In this document: positions 27,004 to 35,893 of the stretch, one piece after another
Position numbering within the stretch: the stretch's first letter is position 1
How the letters are laid out: each line of letters starts with the position of its first letter
NCBI RefSeq assembly: GCF_036181745.1
Contig: NZ_CP108080.1
Location: forward strand, 8,001,501 to 8,065,500
Direction of reading: 5' to 3'
Origin: Streptomyces sp. NBC_00259
Lineage (GTDB): Bacteria > Actinomycetota > Actinomycetes > Streptomycetales > Streptomycetaceae
Length of the DNA: 64,000 bases
Notes under the pieces: generated by a model
Told to the model about the DNA's origin: nothing
Seen by the model: the letters and a program-made list of their open reading frames with translations, nothing else
The model's database searches: none
Position numbers and translations under genes: made by a program

Positions 27004-28316
27004 CTGTCTCCCTCCCGTCTGCCGCACCTGTCGCCGCGGGCTCCGGCCGTTCGTCCGTCGACGCGGAGCGCTGGCCCGATGTCGCGCGTCTCCCGCGCGC
27101 CCGCACGCTGCGCACGGCCATCGCGCGCCGCGTCGTCGAACATGCCCTGGCCCGCCTGCCGTTGCGGATACGGCACAGCGGCGCGTACGGCGCCGTTCCC
27201 GTGCCCCGGTCGGCTGCGGGCGAGGACAGGTCGCCCACCCTGACCCAGCACGACCCGGCCGCGTTCCACCGGCGCGTCGGCGCGGACGGCCTCATCGGCT
27301 TCGGCGAGTCGTACATGGCCGGGGAATGGGACAGCGACGACCTCGTCGGCGTCCTCACCGCCCTCGCCGCCCACGTGGACGACCTCGTACCCGCCCCGCT
27401 GCGCCGGCTGCGTGGCGCCTGGGTGCGCCGCCGCCCCGCACAGGACCGCAACACCCTCGACGGCGCCCGCGACAACATCCAGCGCCACTACGACCTCTCG
27501 AACGACCTGTTCGCCCTCTTCCTCGACCCGAGCCTGAGCTACTCATCGGCGGTGTTCGACACCCTGCCCGCCACGCCTCGGGACTTCACCGCCGCCCAGC
27601 ACCGCAAGATCGACCGCCTGCTCGACCTCGCCGGCGTCGGCCCCAGGACCCGCCTCTTGGAGATCGGCACCGGCTGGGGAGAACTCGCCATCCGTGCCGC
27701 GTCCCGAGGCGCCGACGTCCTGAGCATCACGCTTTCCGAGGAGCAGCGCGCACTCGCACGTCACCGGATCGCCGACGTGGGACTCACCCGGCAGGCGACC
27801 GTCGAACTGTGCGACTACCGGCAGATCGAGGGCCGCTTCGACGCGGTCGTCAGCGTCGAAATGATCGAGGCGGTCGGCGCCGAGTACTGGCCCGCCTACT
27901 TCACCGCCCTGCGCCGCCTGCTCGCGCCCGGCGGCAGCGTGGCCCTGCAAGCCATCACCATGCCGCACGAGCGGATGCTCGACACCGCCCGGACGCACAC
28001 CTGGATCAGCAAGTACATCTTCCCCGGCGGCCTCATCCCCTCGCCGGACGCCCTCGCCCAGGAGAGCGCCGCCGCCGGTCTGCGCATCACCCACGACACC
28101 GGCTACGGCGCCCACTACGCCGAGACGCTGCGGCTGTGGCGCAAGAGGTTCCTCCAACAGTCCGAGGCGGTCGCCGCACTCGGCTTCGACCACGTCTTTT
28201 GCCGCATGTGGGAGCTGTACCTGGCCTACTCCGAAGCGGGATTCCGCGCGCACTACCTCGACGTGCGCCAGCTCCGGCTGGTCGCCGCCGACCCGGCCAC
28301 GGAGGACTCCCGATGA
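27000..28316 (+). CDS. Cyclopropane-fatty-acyl-phospholipid synthase family methyltransferase
   Basis: A 438-residue SAM-dependent methyltransferase. The N-terminal region recognises lipid; NIQRHYDLSNDLFALFLDPS and LSYSSAVF are the CFA-synthase signature (about 158-185), LLEIGTGWGELAIRAASRGA is SAM motif I (about 218), and VSVEMIEAVG plus YIFPGGLIPS follow. It would transfer a methylene or methyl to a double bond of phospholipid acyl chains at the membrane. GTG start overlaps the previous stop. In Rhodobacter a relative acts in the singlet-oxygen response. Confidence 0.92.
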   Translation: MTVSLPSAAPVAAGSGRSSVDAERWPDVARLPRARTLRTAIARRVVEHALARLPLRIRHSGAYGAVPVPRSAAGEDRSPTLTQHDPAAFHRRVGADGLIGFGESYMAGEWDSDDLVGVLTALAAHVDDLVPAPLRRLRGAWVRRRPAQDRNTLDGARDNIQRHYDLSNDLFALFLDPSLSYSSAVFDTLPATPRDFTAAQHRKIDRLLDLAGVGPRTRLLEIGTGWGELAIRAASRGADVLSITLSEEQRALARHRIADVGLTRQATVELCDYRQIEGRFDAVVSVEMIEAVGAEYWPAYFTALRRLLAPGGSVALQAITMPHERMLDTARTHTWISKYIFPGGLIPSPDALAQESAAAGLRITHDTGYGAHYAETLRLWRKRFLQQSEAVAALGFDHVFCRMWELYLAYSEAGFRAHYLDVRQLRLVAADPATEDSR

Positions 28317-29125
28317 CGACAACGGCGTTCGCGGTCAACCTGGTCGCCTCGGCGGGTGCCGCCCTCGCGGTCATGCTCGTGACCTTCGCCGTCGCCATGC
28401 TGAAGGGTGTCCACCGGATCGTCGACATCGCCTGGGGAATCGCATTCACCGCCGTCGCCATCGTCACCTGGGTGCTCTCCGCCGGGTACGGGGACGACGA
28501 CCGACGGCTCGCCGTCACCCTGGCGACCTGCGTTTGGGGGCTGCGACTCGCGGTCCACATCGCGCGCAGAGGACGCGGCCACGGCGAGGATCCCCGCTAT
28601 GCGAGGATGCTCGCCCGCGCCCCCGGTAACCCGGCCCTCTACGCGCTGCGCACCGTCTACCTCCTCCAGGGCGCCCTCGTCTGGCTCGTCTCACTGCCCG
28701 TCCAGACGGCGGCGTACCTGCCCGAGGGCGTGGACGCTCTGCTGGTCCTCGGCCTCGCCCTGTGGGCGGCGGGACTGGCTTTCGAGGCCGTGGGCGACCA
28801 CCAGCTCGCCCGCTTCAAGTCCGACCCCGCGAACCGGGGACGGATCATGGACCAGGGGCTCTGGAGCTGGACCCGACACCCCAACTACTTCGGCGACTTC
28901 CTGGTCTGGTGGGGGCTGTATCTGAGCGCGTGCGGGAGCTGGCAGACTGCTGCACTCACCTTCGTGTCGCCTCTGGTGATGAGCGGACTGCTCATCTGGG
29001 GAAGCGGTAAACGACTGCTGGAGGCCCATATGGCGCAGCGACCCGGTTACGCGGCCTACGCCGCCCGTACGAGCGGCTTCCTGCCTCGCCCTCCACGGCG
29101 TGTGCCCCGGACCGACGCCCGATGA
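28313..29125 (+). CDS. DUF1295 membrane protein (steroid 5-alpha-reductase-like)
   Basis: 270 residues with six or seven membrane helices: AVNLVASAGAALAVMLVTFA, HRIVDIAWGIAFTAVAIVTW, a cytosolic loop GHGEDPRYARM, and the C-terminal signature GLWSWTRHPNYFGDFLVWWG then RPGYAAYAARTSGFLPRPP, typical of DUF1295/ICMT-like reductases that use NADPH on lipid substrates. Coupled to the methyltransferase and hydrolase by ATGA overlaps, supporting a shared lipid pathway. Confidence 0.9.
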   Translation: MTTTAFAVNLVASAGAALAVMLVTFAVAMLKGVHRIVDIAWGIAFTAVAIVTWVLSAGYGDDDRRLAVTLATCVWGLRLAVHIARRGRGHGEDPRYARMLARAPGNPALYALRTVYLLQGALVWLVSLPVQTAAYLPEGVDALLVLGLALWAAGLAFEAVGDHQLARFKSDPANRGRIMDQGLWSWTRHPNYFGDFLVWWGLYLSACGSWQTAALTFVSPLVMSGLLIWGSGKRLLEAHMAQRPGYAAYAARTSGFLPRPPRRVPRTDAR

Positions 29126-29778
29126 CGGCCGGTGTCAACTGCGGGGTCCGCCGCGGCGAAGCGGGTTCCCTCGTCGTGAGGAGCGCGCCCGCCGTTCCCG
29201 CCGCGGCCGTGCTCCTGTTGCACGGCGGGCGCTCCGAGGGCCTGGAACCGCCGCCCCTGGTCAATCTTCCCGCCCTGCGCATGCGCCCGTTCGCGACCGC
29301 CGTCGCCCGCGCTCTTACCCGCCGGGACGTGCTCGTCGCGGAGGTCCGCTACCGGCACCGGGGCTGGAACGGTGCGCGCAGTGACGCCGCCCGGGACGCG
29401 GAGGCCGCTCTCGAGCGTCTGTGGGAGAGGACTGGAAAGATCCCCGTCGTTCTCATCGGCCACTCGATGGGCGGCCGCGCCGCGCTGCGCGCCGCCCGCG
29501 ACCCGATGGTCCGAGGTGTGGTGGCCCTGGCTCCCTGGTGCCCGTCGGGGGAGCCCGTCGAGCATCTCGCGGGGCGTAGGATCTATCTGCTGCACGACGA
29601 GGCCGACCGGACCACCTTTGCCCGGGAGTCCTGGGAGTTCGTGCGCATGGCCAGGACCGCCGGTGCCGAGGCGGTCGGGATTCCGATGCCCACCGGAGGA
29701 CACGCGATGCTCCGCGGCGCCTCCCGCTGGCACCGCCGTGCCGCCGAACTCACCGCCGCCTTGCTGCCACGCGGCTGA
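29122..29778 (+). CDS. Alpha/beta hydrolase (dienelactone hydrolase-like)
   Basis: 218 residues. VLLLHGGRSEGLE forms the oxyanion loop, GHSMGG carries the nucleophile S115, an acidic residue is in LLHDEAD and the histidine in TGGHAML. No signal peptide, so cytosolic. It is the last gene of the coupled operon; it may process acyl or lactone products, but the substrate is unknown. ATG overlaps the previous stop. Confidence 0.87.
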   Translation: MTAGVNCGVRRGEAGSLVVRSAPAVPAAAVLLLHGGRSEGLEPPPLVNLPALRMRPFATAVARALTRRDVLVAEVRYRHRGWNGARSDAARDAEAALERLWERTGKIPVVLIGHSMGGRAALRAARDPMVRGVVALAPWCPSGEPVEHLAGRRIYLLHDEADRTTFARESWEFVRMARTAGAEAVGIPMPTGGHAMLRGASRWHRRAAELTAALLPRG

Positions 29779-29838
29779 GCCCGCGTCAGATGGAACCCAG
29801 TCCGTCCGGCGCCGCCGCGCCGGCCGGGCGTCCCAGCC

Positions 29839-30801
29839 TCAGCCGGCGGGTGCGCAGCGGCGAGTGAGGATGTCGAGTGCTTCACGCAGGCCACCGGGCC
29901 GTAGCATCCCCGGTGCGGCTGCTCGGCCGGCCCAGCCGGGACCGGCGAGCAGCACCAGCGGGTGGGTCCGGGCGCCCTTGATGCCGAACGCGGTCTCCGC
30001 CACGTGCCGGGCCAGGGCGTGACTTGCGGTGGAGCGGGACTGCGACCAGAGGACGACGGCCGAGGGGCCCAGGCGGCGTACCGCCGCGTCGAGCGCCTCG
30101 GCCGGTACAGCCGCTCCGAACATACGGGTCGGCAGCCCTCGTTCGGCGAGGCCGGCGGCCAGGGCCTCGAGCGAGAGGGTGTGCTGCTCGGAGGGGACGC
30201 AGGCCAGCAGGACCGGGGCCGCGTCCGCCACGCGCGGACGGGCGGAGCTGACCAACTGCCGCAGGGCCGTGGAGATGTGCCAGGACAACAGGTGCTCGAC
30301 CTCGACGTAGCGGTCGTCCGAGGACTCCCACTTACGGCCGACGGCGTGGAGCGTAGGCGCCATCACCTCTTCCCAGGAGACGACGAGCCCGCGCTCGGCC
30401 ACCAGATCACGCAGCAACGTGTCCATGGTGGGGCTGTCGAGTCGCACCGCCGCCCGGGCCAGTCCCCGGAACTCCTTGTGGACGACGCCGAGCGGCAGCC
30501 CGTTGCCCGAACCCGGAGCGTGCGTGGGCCCGGCGGCGTCGGGAACCGGGGGCGCGGGCTGCTGCCCAGCCCGGATTCGGGCCACGCGGGCGGCCTCGGC
30601 CGGTGGCACGCCGGACGTGGTGAGCCGACACATCTCCTCCAGCATGGCGACGTCAGCCGGTGACCAGCGTCGGTGTCGTCCGTCCTCGCGCGACGCCGGA
30701 CCGATGCCGTACCGCCGGTCCCATGACCGCAGCGTGGTGGGGGAGACGCCCAGGCGCCGGGCCACGGCCCCCGTCGTGATGCCGTGCGTCGTCTCGGACA
30801 T
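29839..30801 (-). CDS. litR: LitR/CarH-like MerR-family regulator with cobalamin-binding photoreceptor domain
   Basis: 320 residues in three parts. An N-terminal MerR helix-turn-helix (ITTGAVARRLGVSPTTLRSW then RRYGIGPASREDGRHRRWS) is followed by a four-helix B12-binding cap containing GRKWESSDDRYVEVEHLLS, close to the Wx9EH light-sensing motif but with ten residues between W and EH. The C-terminal B12-binding fold has SEQHTLSLEALAAGLAERG, the ExH base-off histidine. LitR/CarH proteins bind adenosylcobalamin in the dark, repress, and release DNA when light breaks the Co-C bond. ATG 30801; convergent with the lipid operon, divergent from fasciclin. Confidence 0.87.
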   Translation of the reverse strand: MSETTHGITTGAVARRLGVSPTTLRSWDRRYGIGPASREDGRHRRWSPADVAMLEEMCRLTTSGVPPAEAARVARIRAGQQPAPPVPDAAGPTHAPGSGNGLPLGVVHKEFRGLARAAVRLDSPTMDTLLRDLVAERGLVVSWEEVMAPTLHAVGRKWESSDDRYVEVEHLLSWHISTALRQLVSSARPRVADAAPVLLACVPSEQHTLSLEALAAGLAERGLPTRMFGAAVPAEALDAAVRRLGPSAVVLWSQSRSTASHALARHVAETAFGIKGARTHPLVLLAGPGWAGRAAAPGMLRPGGLREALDILTRRCAPAG

Positions 30802-30818
30802 ACCGCCCAGGATACGAC

Positions 30819-30832
30819 GCACAAACAATGCG
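30819..30832 (+). promoter_or_regulatory. LitR/LitS-type regulatory motif, copy 2 (litR/fasciclin divergent promoter)
   Basis: GCACAAACAATGCG, ending 119 bp before the fasciclin start and 18 bp upstream of the litR-like start. It differs at one base from 23951-23964. The dyad CGCAC-AAACA-ATGCG lies where an operator or a sigma-factor promoter element would control litR itself. Confidence 0.6.
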
Positions 30833-30950
30833 AAGGCGAAAAGTCGCGCTCACCCACATCCGGAACCCGGGTGCACGCCGAAGCTCTGTGAGAGAACGCT
30901 CAAGCCACAGCCGCGGCGCATGGCGCCCGGCTCCGTAGGAGGAGTAGGTC

Positions 30951-31529
30951 ATGAACACCTCGCTCACCCGCCGCCGTGTTGTCGCCGCCTTCGCCGTCGT
31001 GGCCCTCCCACTCTCACTCGGTGTGATGGCCCCGCAGGCATCGGCCACGGACAGGGACGGGCCGTTCGGACCCGGCTGCGCCTCGGTGCCCAAGAACGGC
31101 GCCGGTAGTCTCGACGACATGGCCGACGACCCGGTCGCGACCGCCGCATCGAACAACCCGGCCCTGTCCACCCTCGCGTCGACCGTCAAGCAGGCCGGGC
31201 TGGTGGACACGCTCAACAGCGCCGAGAACATCACCGTCTTCGCACCGACCAACGACGCCTTCGCGAAGATCCCCAAGGCCGACCTGGACAAGCTCCCGGC
31301 CGACAGGGCCATGCTCACCAAGATCCTGACCTACCACGTGGCGGGCCAGGCGATCGACAAAGCCGACCTGGCCGACGGGTCGTTCAAGACCCTCGAGGGC
31401 GGCACACTCACCACCAGCGGATCCGGCGACGCCTACAAGATCAACGGCACAGCCTCGATCGTCTGCGGTGACGTGCCCACATCCAACGCGACCGTCCACA
31501 TCATCGACACCGTACTGATGCCGAAGTAG
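30951..31529 (+). CDS. Secreted fasciclin (FAS1) domain protein
   Basis: 192 residues: signal peptide (twin Arg in TRRRVVAAFAVVALPLSLGV, cleavage near APQASA), then one FAS1 domain with NPALSTLASTVKQAGLVDTL, ENITVFAPTNDAFAKIP (H1 motif), LTYHVAGQ (YH motif) and IIDTVLMPK (H2 end). FAS1 proteins are surface or secreted adhesion-like proteins; mycobacterial MPT70/MPT83 are under SigK control. GGAGGAG upstream of ATG. Two cysteines may form one disulphide. Expressed divergently from litR. Confidence 0.93.
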   Translation: MNTSLTRRRVVAAFAVVALPLSLGVMAPQASATDRDGPFGPGCASVPKNGAGSLDDMADDPVATAASNNPALSTLASTVKQAGLVDTLNSAENITVFAPTNDAFAKIPKADLDKLPADRAMLTKILTYHVAGQAIDKADLADGSFKTLEGGTLTTSGSGDAYKINGTASIVCGDVPTSNATVHIIDTVLMPK

Positions 31530-32070
31530 ACCACCCCGACGGACACCCCGACCCGCCCCTGTCCTCAGCGATCCAGAGAACCGCGCACCAGGCCGCCCAC
31601 ACGTTGACGTGCTGCTTCCAACAGCTCCGCCCCGGCCCAGCGCGGGGCCCGAACCCACGACCGTGCGTCCGGCGAAGCGTGGCGAACCAAGCCCACCTGG
31701 TACCAGGTGTCGGCAAACGACCGCATGATCAACCCCGACAATGAGCGGCGCATGGCCGAGAGAATGAGTCCGCGCAATACCGTCGAACTCGATGCCAGCC
31801 AGGCCTCACTGGCCTCCCAGCCCTGACCGGTGGCCGATCTCATTGACACCGCGGTGAGCGACATCGCCCGTTCGTAGCGCGTTCATGGCGACCGACGACG
31901 CTCCGCCAAGCACACCCAGGGCAGCGTCTGCGGCTGCTCGGTGCTCTGTTGGCCATAGTCGCAAGCCGGCTGGGTGACGCACAGATCGAGGACGTCGCCG
32001 AAGCGGTGCTCGCGTGGACGAGTGGGGTGCGCCACGGTGAGGTTCCAGTTGTGCACCGACCGCCCTCCTC
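31530..32070. other. No gene recognised (about 540 bp)
   Basis: A minus-strand frame 31565-31864 (99 aa, MRRSLSGLIMRSFADTWYQV within) is protein-like but lacks a ribosome site and known motifs. It may be a relic. Confidence 0.35.
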
Positions 32071-32074
32071 CGAC

Positions 32075-32195
32075 TGGGCGGGTCGCGCAGCACTGCGCGT
32101 ACCACGCCCAGGACGGGGCCCGGCGACTGCGTCGAACACGGTGGAGAACGCGTCCTGGTCCCCGCGCGACCCGGCCCATGAGCTCCGCAGCTCAG
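32075..32195 (-). pseudogene. SigK-like ECF sigma factor N-terminal relic
   Basis: Across three frames the minus strand spells ELMGRVARG, DQDAFSTVFDAVAG, PVLGVVRAVLRDP and AQSEE in order, the region 1-2 sequence of SigK-type ECF factors. At least three indels separate the blocks and nothing of regions 3-4 follows. It lies 0.55 kb from the fasciclin gene. Confidence 0.6.
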
Positions 32196-32328
32196 GATGT
32201 GGGGCCGGGGCCCGGCACCGGCCACTCGTCCGTTCTCCCTCGACCGTCGGCCCTCCCACGCTCAGTCACGTACGCGAACCATTCGGAGCGGGGCGCCGGC
32301 GGATTGGTCCCCGTCGGCGCCCCCGCCC

Positions 32329-33855
32329 TCAGACGCGGGACGGGGCCGTGATGGCCGCCTCTTCCCGTACGGACAGACGGCTCAGCCGCCCCGGCCACCA
32401 GGCGATGGGGCCCAGGTCCCGGACGAGTGCGGGCACCAAGAGCGAGCGCACGACCAGGGTGTCGAGGAGAACACCGAAGGCGACGATGAACGCGATCTGG
32501 GCAAGGTACGCCAGAGGAATCACCCCGAGGGCGGCGAAGGTCGCGGCCAGCACCACTCCGGCCGAGGTGATGACGCCGCCCGTGGCGGTGAGTCCGATCA
32601 GAACCCCCTCGCGCACACCGTGCCGCAGCGACTCCTCCCTGACCCGTGACATCAGGAAGATGTTGTAGTCGACGCCGAGCGCGACGAGGAAGACGAATCC
32701 GTAGAGGGGTACGGACGCGTCCGTACCGGTGAAGCCGAAGAGGTGCTCGAACACGACCGAGGCGATGCCGAGGGTGGCAGCGAAGTTGAGTGCCACCGTG
32801 GCGACCAGCAGCAGCGGAAGTACCAGGGAGCGCAGTAGGGCCACGAGGATGAGCAGGATGAGCGCGAGGACCACCGGCACGATGAGCGTGCGGTCCCGCT
32901 CGGCGGTGCGCTGGGTGTCGTACTGCTGTGCCGTGTAGCCGCCGACCAGCGCGTTCGCATCCGGTATGGCGTGCACGGCGGTACGGATCCGGGCGATGGC
33001 TTCCTTGGCGGCATCGCTGTCGGCGGCGGCGCTCAGCGTGGCGTCGATCCGCACCCGGCCGTCGACGACGAGGGGCGAACCCGGCGCGGGCCGGCCCGCG
33101 GCGTCGACAGGCAAGGCGGAGTCGACCCTTTCGACCCGCGCGGCGGCCTCGGCTACTCCGGCGGCCGTCCGCGCATCGGCGATGATCACGGCGGGGTTGC
33201 CGGAGCCGCCGGGGAAGTGGCGTCCGAGAGTCTCCTGAGCGGCGACCGACGGCGTGTCGTTGACGAAGATCTCACCCAGCGGTACACCCCGGGAGTTCAG
33301 ATGGGGAGCGAACGCGGCGCAGGCCAGCAGACCTGCCAGCGTGGTCGCCCACACCCCGCGCGGTGCCCGGTCCACCAGCGCGGCGATCCGGCGCCAGATG
33401 CCCTGGCCGCCGCCTTCCGAGCCATCGGCCTTTGGGCGGTCGGGCCAGTACGCGGCGCGGCCTGTCAGCACCAGCGCGGCCGGCAGGAAGGTCAGCGTGC
33501 TGAGCACGGCGCAGACGATGCCGATGGCTCCGACGGGGCCGAGCGCCCGGTTGTTCGCCAGATCACTCACGAGCAGGGCAATCAGGCCGAGCGCCACGGT
33601 AGCCGCGCTCGCGACGATCGGGCCGAGGGAGCGGCGCAACGCCGCCCGCATCGCGGTGTAGCGCTCGGCGCCGGGCGCTACACCGCTCCTCGCGGTAGCG
33701 GGCGGCCAGCAGCAGCGCGTAGTCGGTGGCGGCACCGATCACCAGGATGGAGAGGATGCCCTGCACCTGGCCGTCCACCCGTACGACGCCGGCGTCCGCG
33801 AGAACGTATACGACGGCGCAAGCCAGACCCAGGGCGAAGACGGCTCGCTTCACCC
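32329..33855 (-). pseudogene. MMPL/RND-family transporter, 5'-truncated and frameshifted
   Basis: The C-terminal about 450 residues are intact: VALGLIALLVSDLANNRALG, a periplasmic loop, then the second helix bundle VLALILLILVALLRSLVLPL and VPLYGFVFLVALGVDYNIFL with GVDYN as the family proton-relay motif. Upstream, DGQVQGILSILVIGAATDYA and LLLAARYREE are in another frame (shift near 33690). The first about 200 residues are missing; homology stops near 33855. Normal members have about 700 residues. These carriers export lipids or drugs. Confidence 0.8.
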
Positions 33856-33904
33856 GCACCTTCTCCGGCATCCTGTGGGAGCGGCCGGACCGTAGAAAGC
33901 GCTG

Positions 33905-34331
33905 GGCACTGCGCCACCGAACTGAGACAGCCGTCCGTGAGGTCGCCGACGAACTCGCCTTCAGCGTCGCGGCCGGCATCGACGAAACCATCGTCCCCTA
34001 TGACCTGGCCGCCACCATCCGGCACGCCATCCTCGACGAGTTCACCACCGGCCAGAAACTCGACCGCGACCTCGCAATCGGCGACCCCATGCCGTTCTAC
34101 GGCATCACCATCGCCGTCGCCCGGATGCTGGACTGGCTCATCCGCCATCACCCCGAAGCCGCCCAGCACGCCATCGTGGAGACCATCGGCGACGGTGAAC
34201 GACGCCTCGGCATTCCCCGCGACGTCAGTGCCCAATCCCTGCGCACCGCCCTGGCACTGGACGGAAAGCTCGAACGCGAGCAGCTTCACGCCTGCCTCGA
34301 CCGCGTACTTCCTCCAGCCAAAAGTGGCTGA
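33905..34331 (+). CDS. 5'-truncated protein of unknown function
   Basis: An open frame of about 140 residues (REVADELAFSVAAGIDETIV, AATIRHAILDEFTTGQKLDR, FYGITIAVARMLDWLIRHHP, EREQLHACLDRVLPPAKSG) reads like the end of a helical protein. It lacks its own start: codons before about 33905 derive from the opposite-strand MMPL gene, so this is a rearrangement junction. No family was recognised. Confidence 0.5.
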
Positions 34332-34514
34332 TCGAGACTGCCGCTCGTTTGTCCGGCAGGGCGAGGTCGCCGCCGGGTGTGCTCATCTCGTGGCTTCCGG
34401 CGGGCTGGGATATCGCGCGCGACGCGTGTCCGGGCGGGGGCCCGGCCCGTTGCTGTTGCTGCCGCTACGCAGTTCCGCTGCTGTCCGGTCGCCTGCCCAG
34501 TGGCCTGTGCGCCG

Positions 34515-35291
34515 CTACCAGTCCCGGACGGTGGCGTGCATTTCCCATAGGAGGATTTCCGCGCCTGGGGGCTGTTCGGCGGTGATGCGCTGGCCGCCGG
34601 TCGCGGTGAGGCGCACTGCGTCGCCCTCCTGGAGTTCTCCTGTGCCCTCCAGGACGACGTTGCCTCTTGGCACGTACAGATGGAGGAAGGGAGCCTCGGG
34701 CAGCGTGAGCGAGCCGCCAGCCGGAAGCCGGGCCGCATGCAGCGCGGCGTACTTGTTCCGGATGCGGATGGCGGCGGTGTCGGAGTGCATGTCCATGCCG
34801 GAGGCGACGGTGGTCAGGCCACCGCGCAGGAGTTCGTCGTCGATCTCCAGTTGCTCGTATCCCGGGGGGATCCCGGCCTCGTCCGGTACGACCCACATCT
34901 GCACGAAGCGCACCGGGTCGGTATGCGTGCTCCCGCCCTCCAGGCGCCAGGAGTCGTTCTTCTCCGAGTGGAGAATTCCTGTCCCCGCACTCATCCTCTG
35001 AGCCAGGCCGGGGTAGATCAATCCGGAATGTCCGGTGGAGTCCTGGTGTACCAAAGACCCCTGCAGCACCCATGTGACGATTTCCATGTCCTGATGGGGA
35101 TGGGTCTCGAAACCGGTCCCTGCTGTGACGATGTCGTCGTTGCTGACCAGGAGAAGACCGTGATGGGTATTTTGCGGGTCGTAGTGACGGGAAAAGGAGA
35201 AGGAATGTTTGGAATCGAGCCAGGACAGGTTGGTTTTGAATCGTTCCCGGCTGCGCCGCACATCGACGGTAGGCTGCACGGCTGAAGTCAA
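34515..35291 (-). CDS. Pirin family protein (bicupin)
   Basis: 258 residues with the pirin signature HPHQDMEIVTWVLQGSLVHQ (metal-binding His/Glu) and HSGLIYPGLAQRMSAGTGI then SEKN, followed by the second cupin barrel. Bacterial pirins act as quercetinases or redox-linked partners; activity here is unknown. A TTG at 35291 is preceded by GGAGG and gives the expected N-terminus. Shorter than most pirins by the usual C-terminal variation. Single gene. Confidence 0.9.
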   Translation of the reverse strand: MTSAVQPTVDVRRSRERFKTNLSWLDSKHSFSFSRHYDPQNTHHGLLLVSNDDIVTAGTGFETHPHQDMEIVTWVLQGSLVHQDSTGHSGLIYPGLAQRMSAGTGILHSEKNDSWRLEGGSTHTDPVRFVQMWVVPDEAGIPPGYEQLEIDDELLRGGLTTVASGMDMHSDTAAIRIRNKYAALHAARLPAGGSLTLPEAPFLHLYVPRGNVVLEGTGELQEGDAVRLTATGGQRITAEQPPGAEILLWEMHATVRDW

Positions 35292-35893
35292 CGCTGGCCT
35301 CCGTCAGCAGGAATGTGAGTGGTCACAGCTTGGCCCTCGAAAGGCTCGGAACGGGGATCTCAGGAACCTGGTCGGCGGAGGAGCGGACATGGAGCTGAGT
35401 GCAGTGCTGGTCGGCAACCTCGGTGCAGATCCCGGCCACTTGCTCGCAGAGAGGCTTCCCGAGGTCCGCCGCGGCCAAGGCCATGATCATCTTGTACTTG
35501 AGATCCTCCACTTTTCCTCCCATGCTGCTGGCTCATCAGAACGCTAAGTGAGCCCTCTGCGCTTCGCCAGCCGGACCATGGCCGGCATGCGGACGCGTCG
35601 GCCGGAAGGGTGCCTGGGGCGAAACGAGGGCGCCTGGGGCGTCAGGCACCCGGGCGCGACCGGAATCTGGCAGGGGTATCAGCGGCTGCCGTGGACGCCA
35701 GGGGGCATGCCGAGGGTGGCCAGGGTTCCTGAACACTGAGCCCTTTCCAACCTGATGCGCGAGCTCGGCAGTTGGGCTGACAACGTGGTGAAGCCCCTGG
35801 TAGATGGTCACTCCAACAGCTCACTCGCAGCGCCTGGTGCACGCGTGGCGGCAACGATGTTCTCGGGGGACCCATCCGAGAGTGAGAGGGCTC
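35292..35893. other. Mostly no gene recognised (600 bp)
   Basis: A minus frame 35323-35523 (66 aa, MGGKVEDLKYKMIMALAAAD) looks protein-like but has no ribosome site or known family. The remainder holds nothing recognisable except the promoter of the following esterase. Confidence 0.35.

Noticed and set aside
26681-28312. Long plus-strand frame preceding DUF1295
   Set aside because: Out-of-frame shadow of DUF1365 and CFA-synthase genes; real coding starts at ATG 28313.
31565-31864. 99-codon minus-strand frame as a gene
   Set aside because: No ribosome site and no recognised family; kept only as a remark on the gap.
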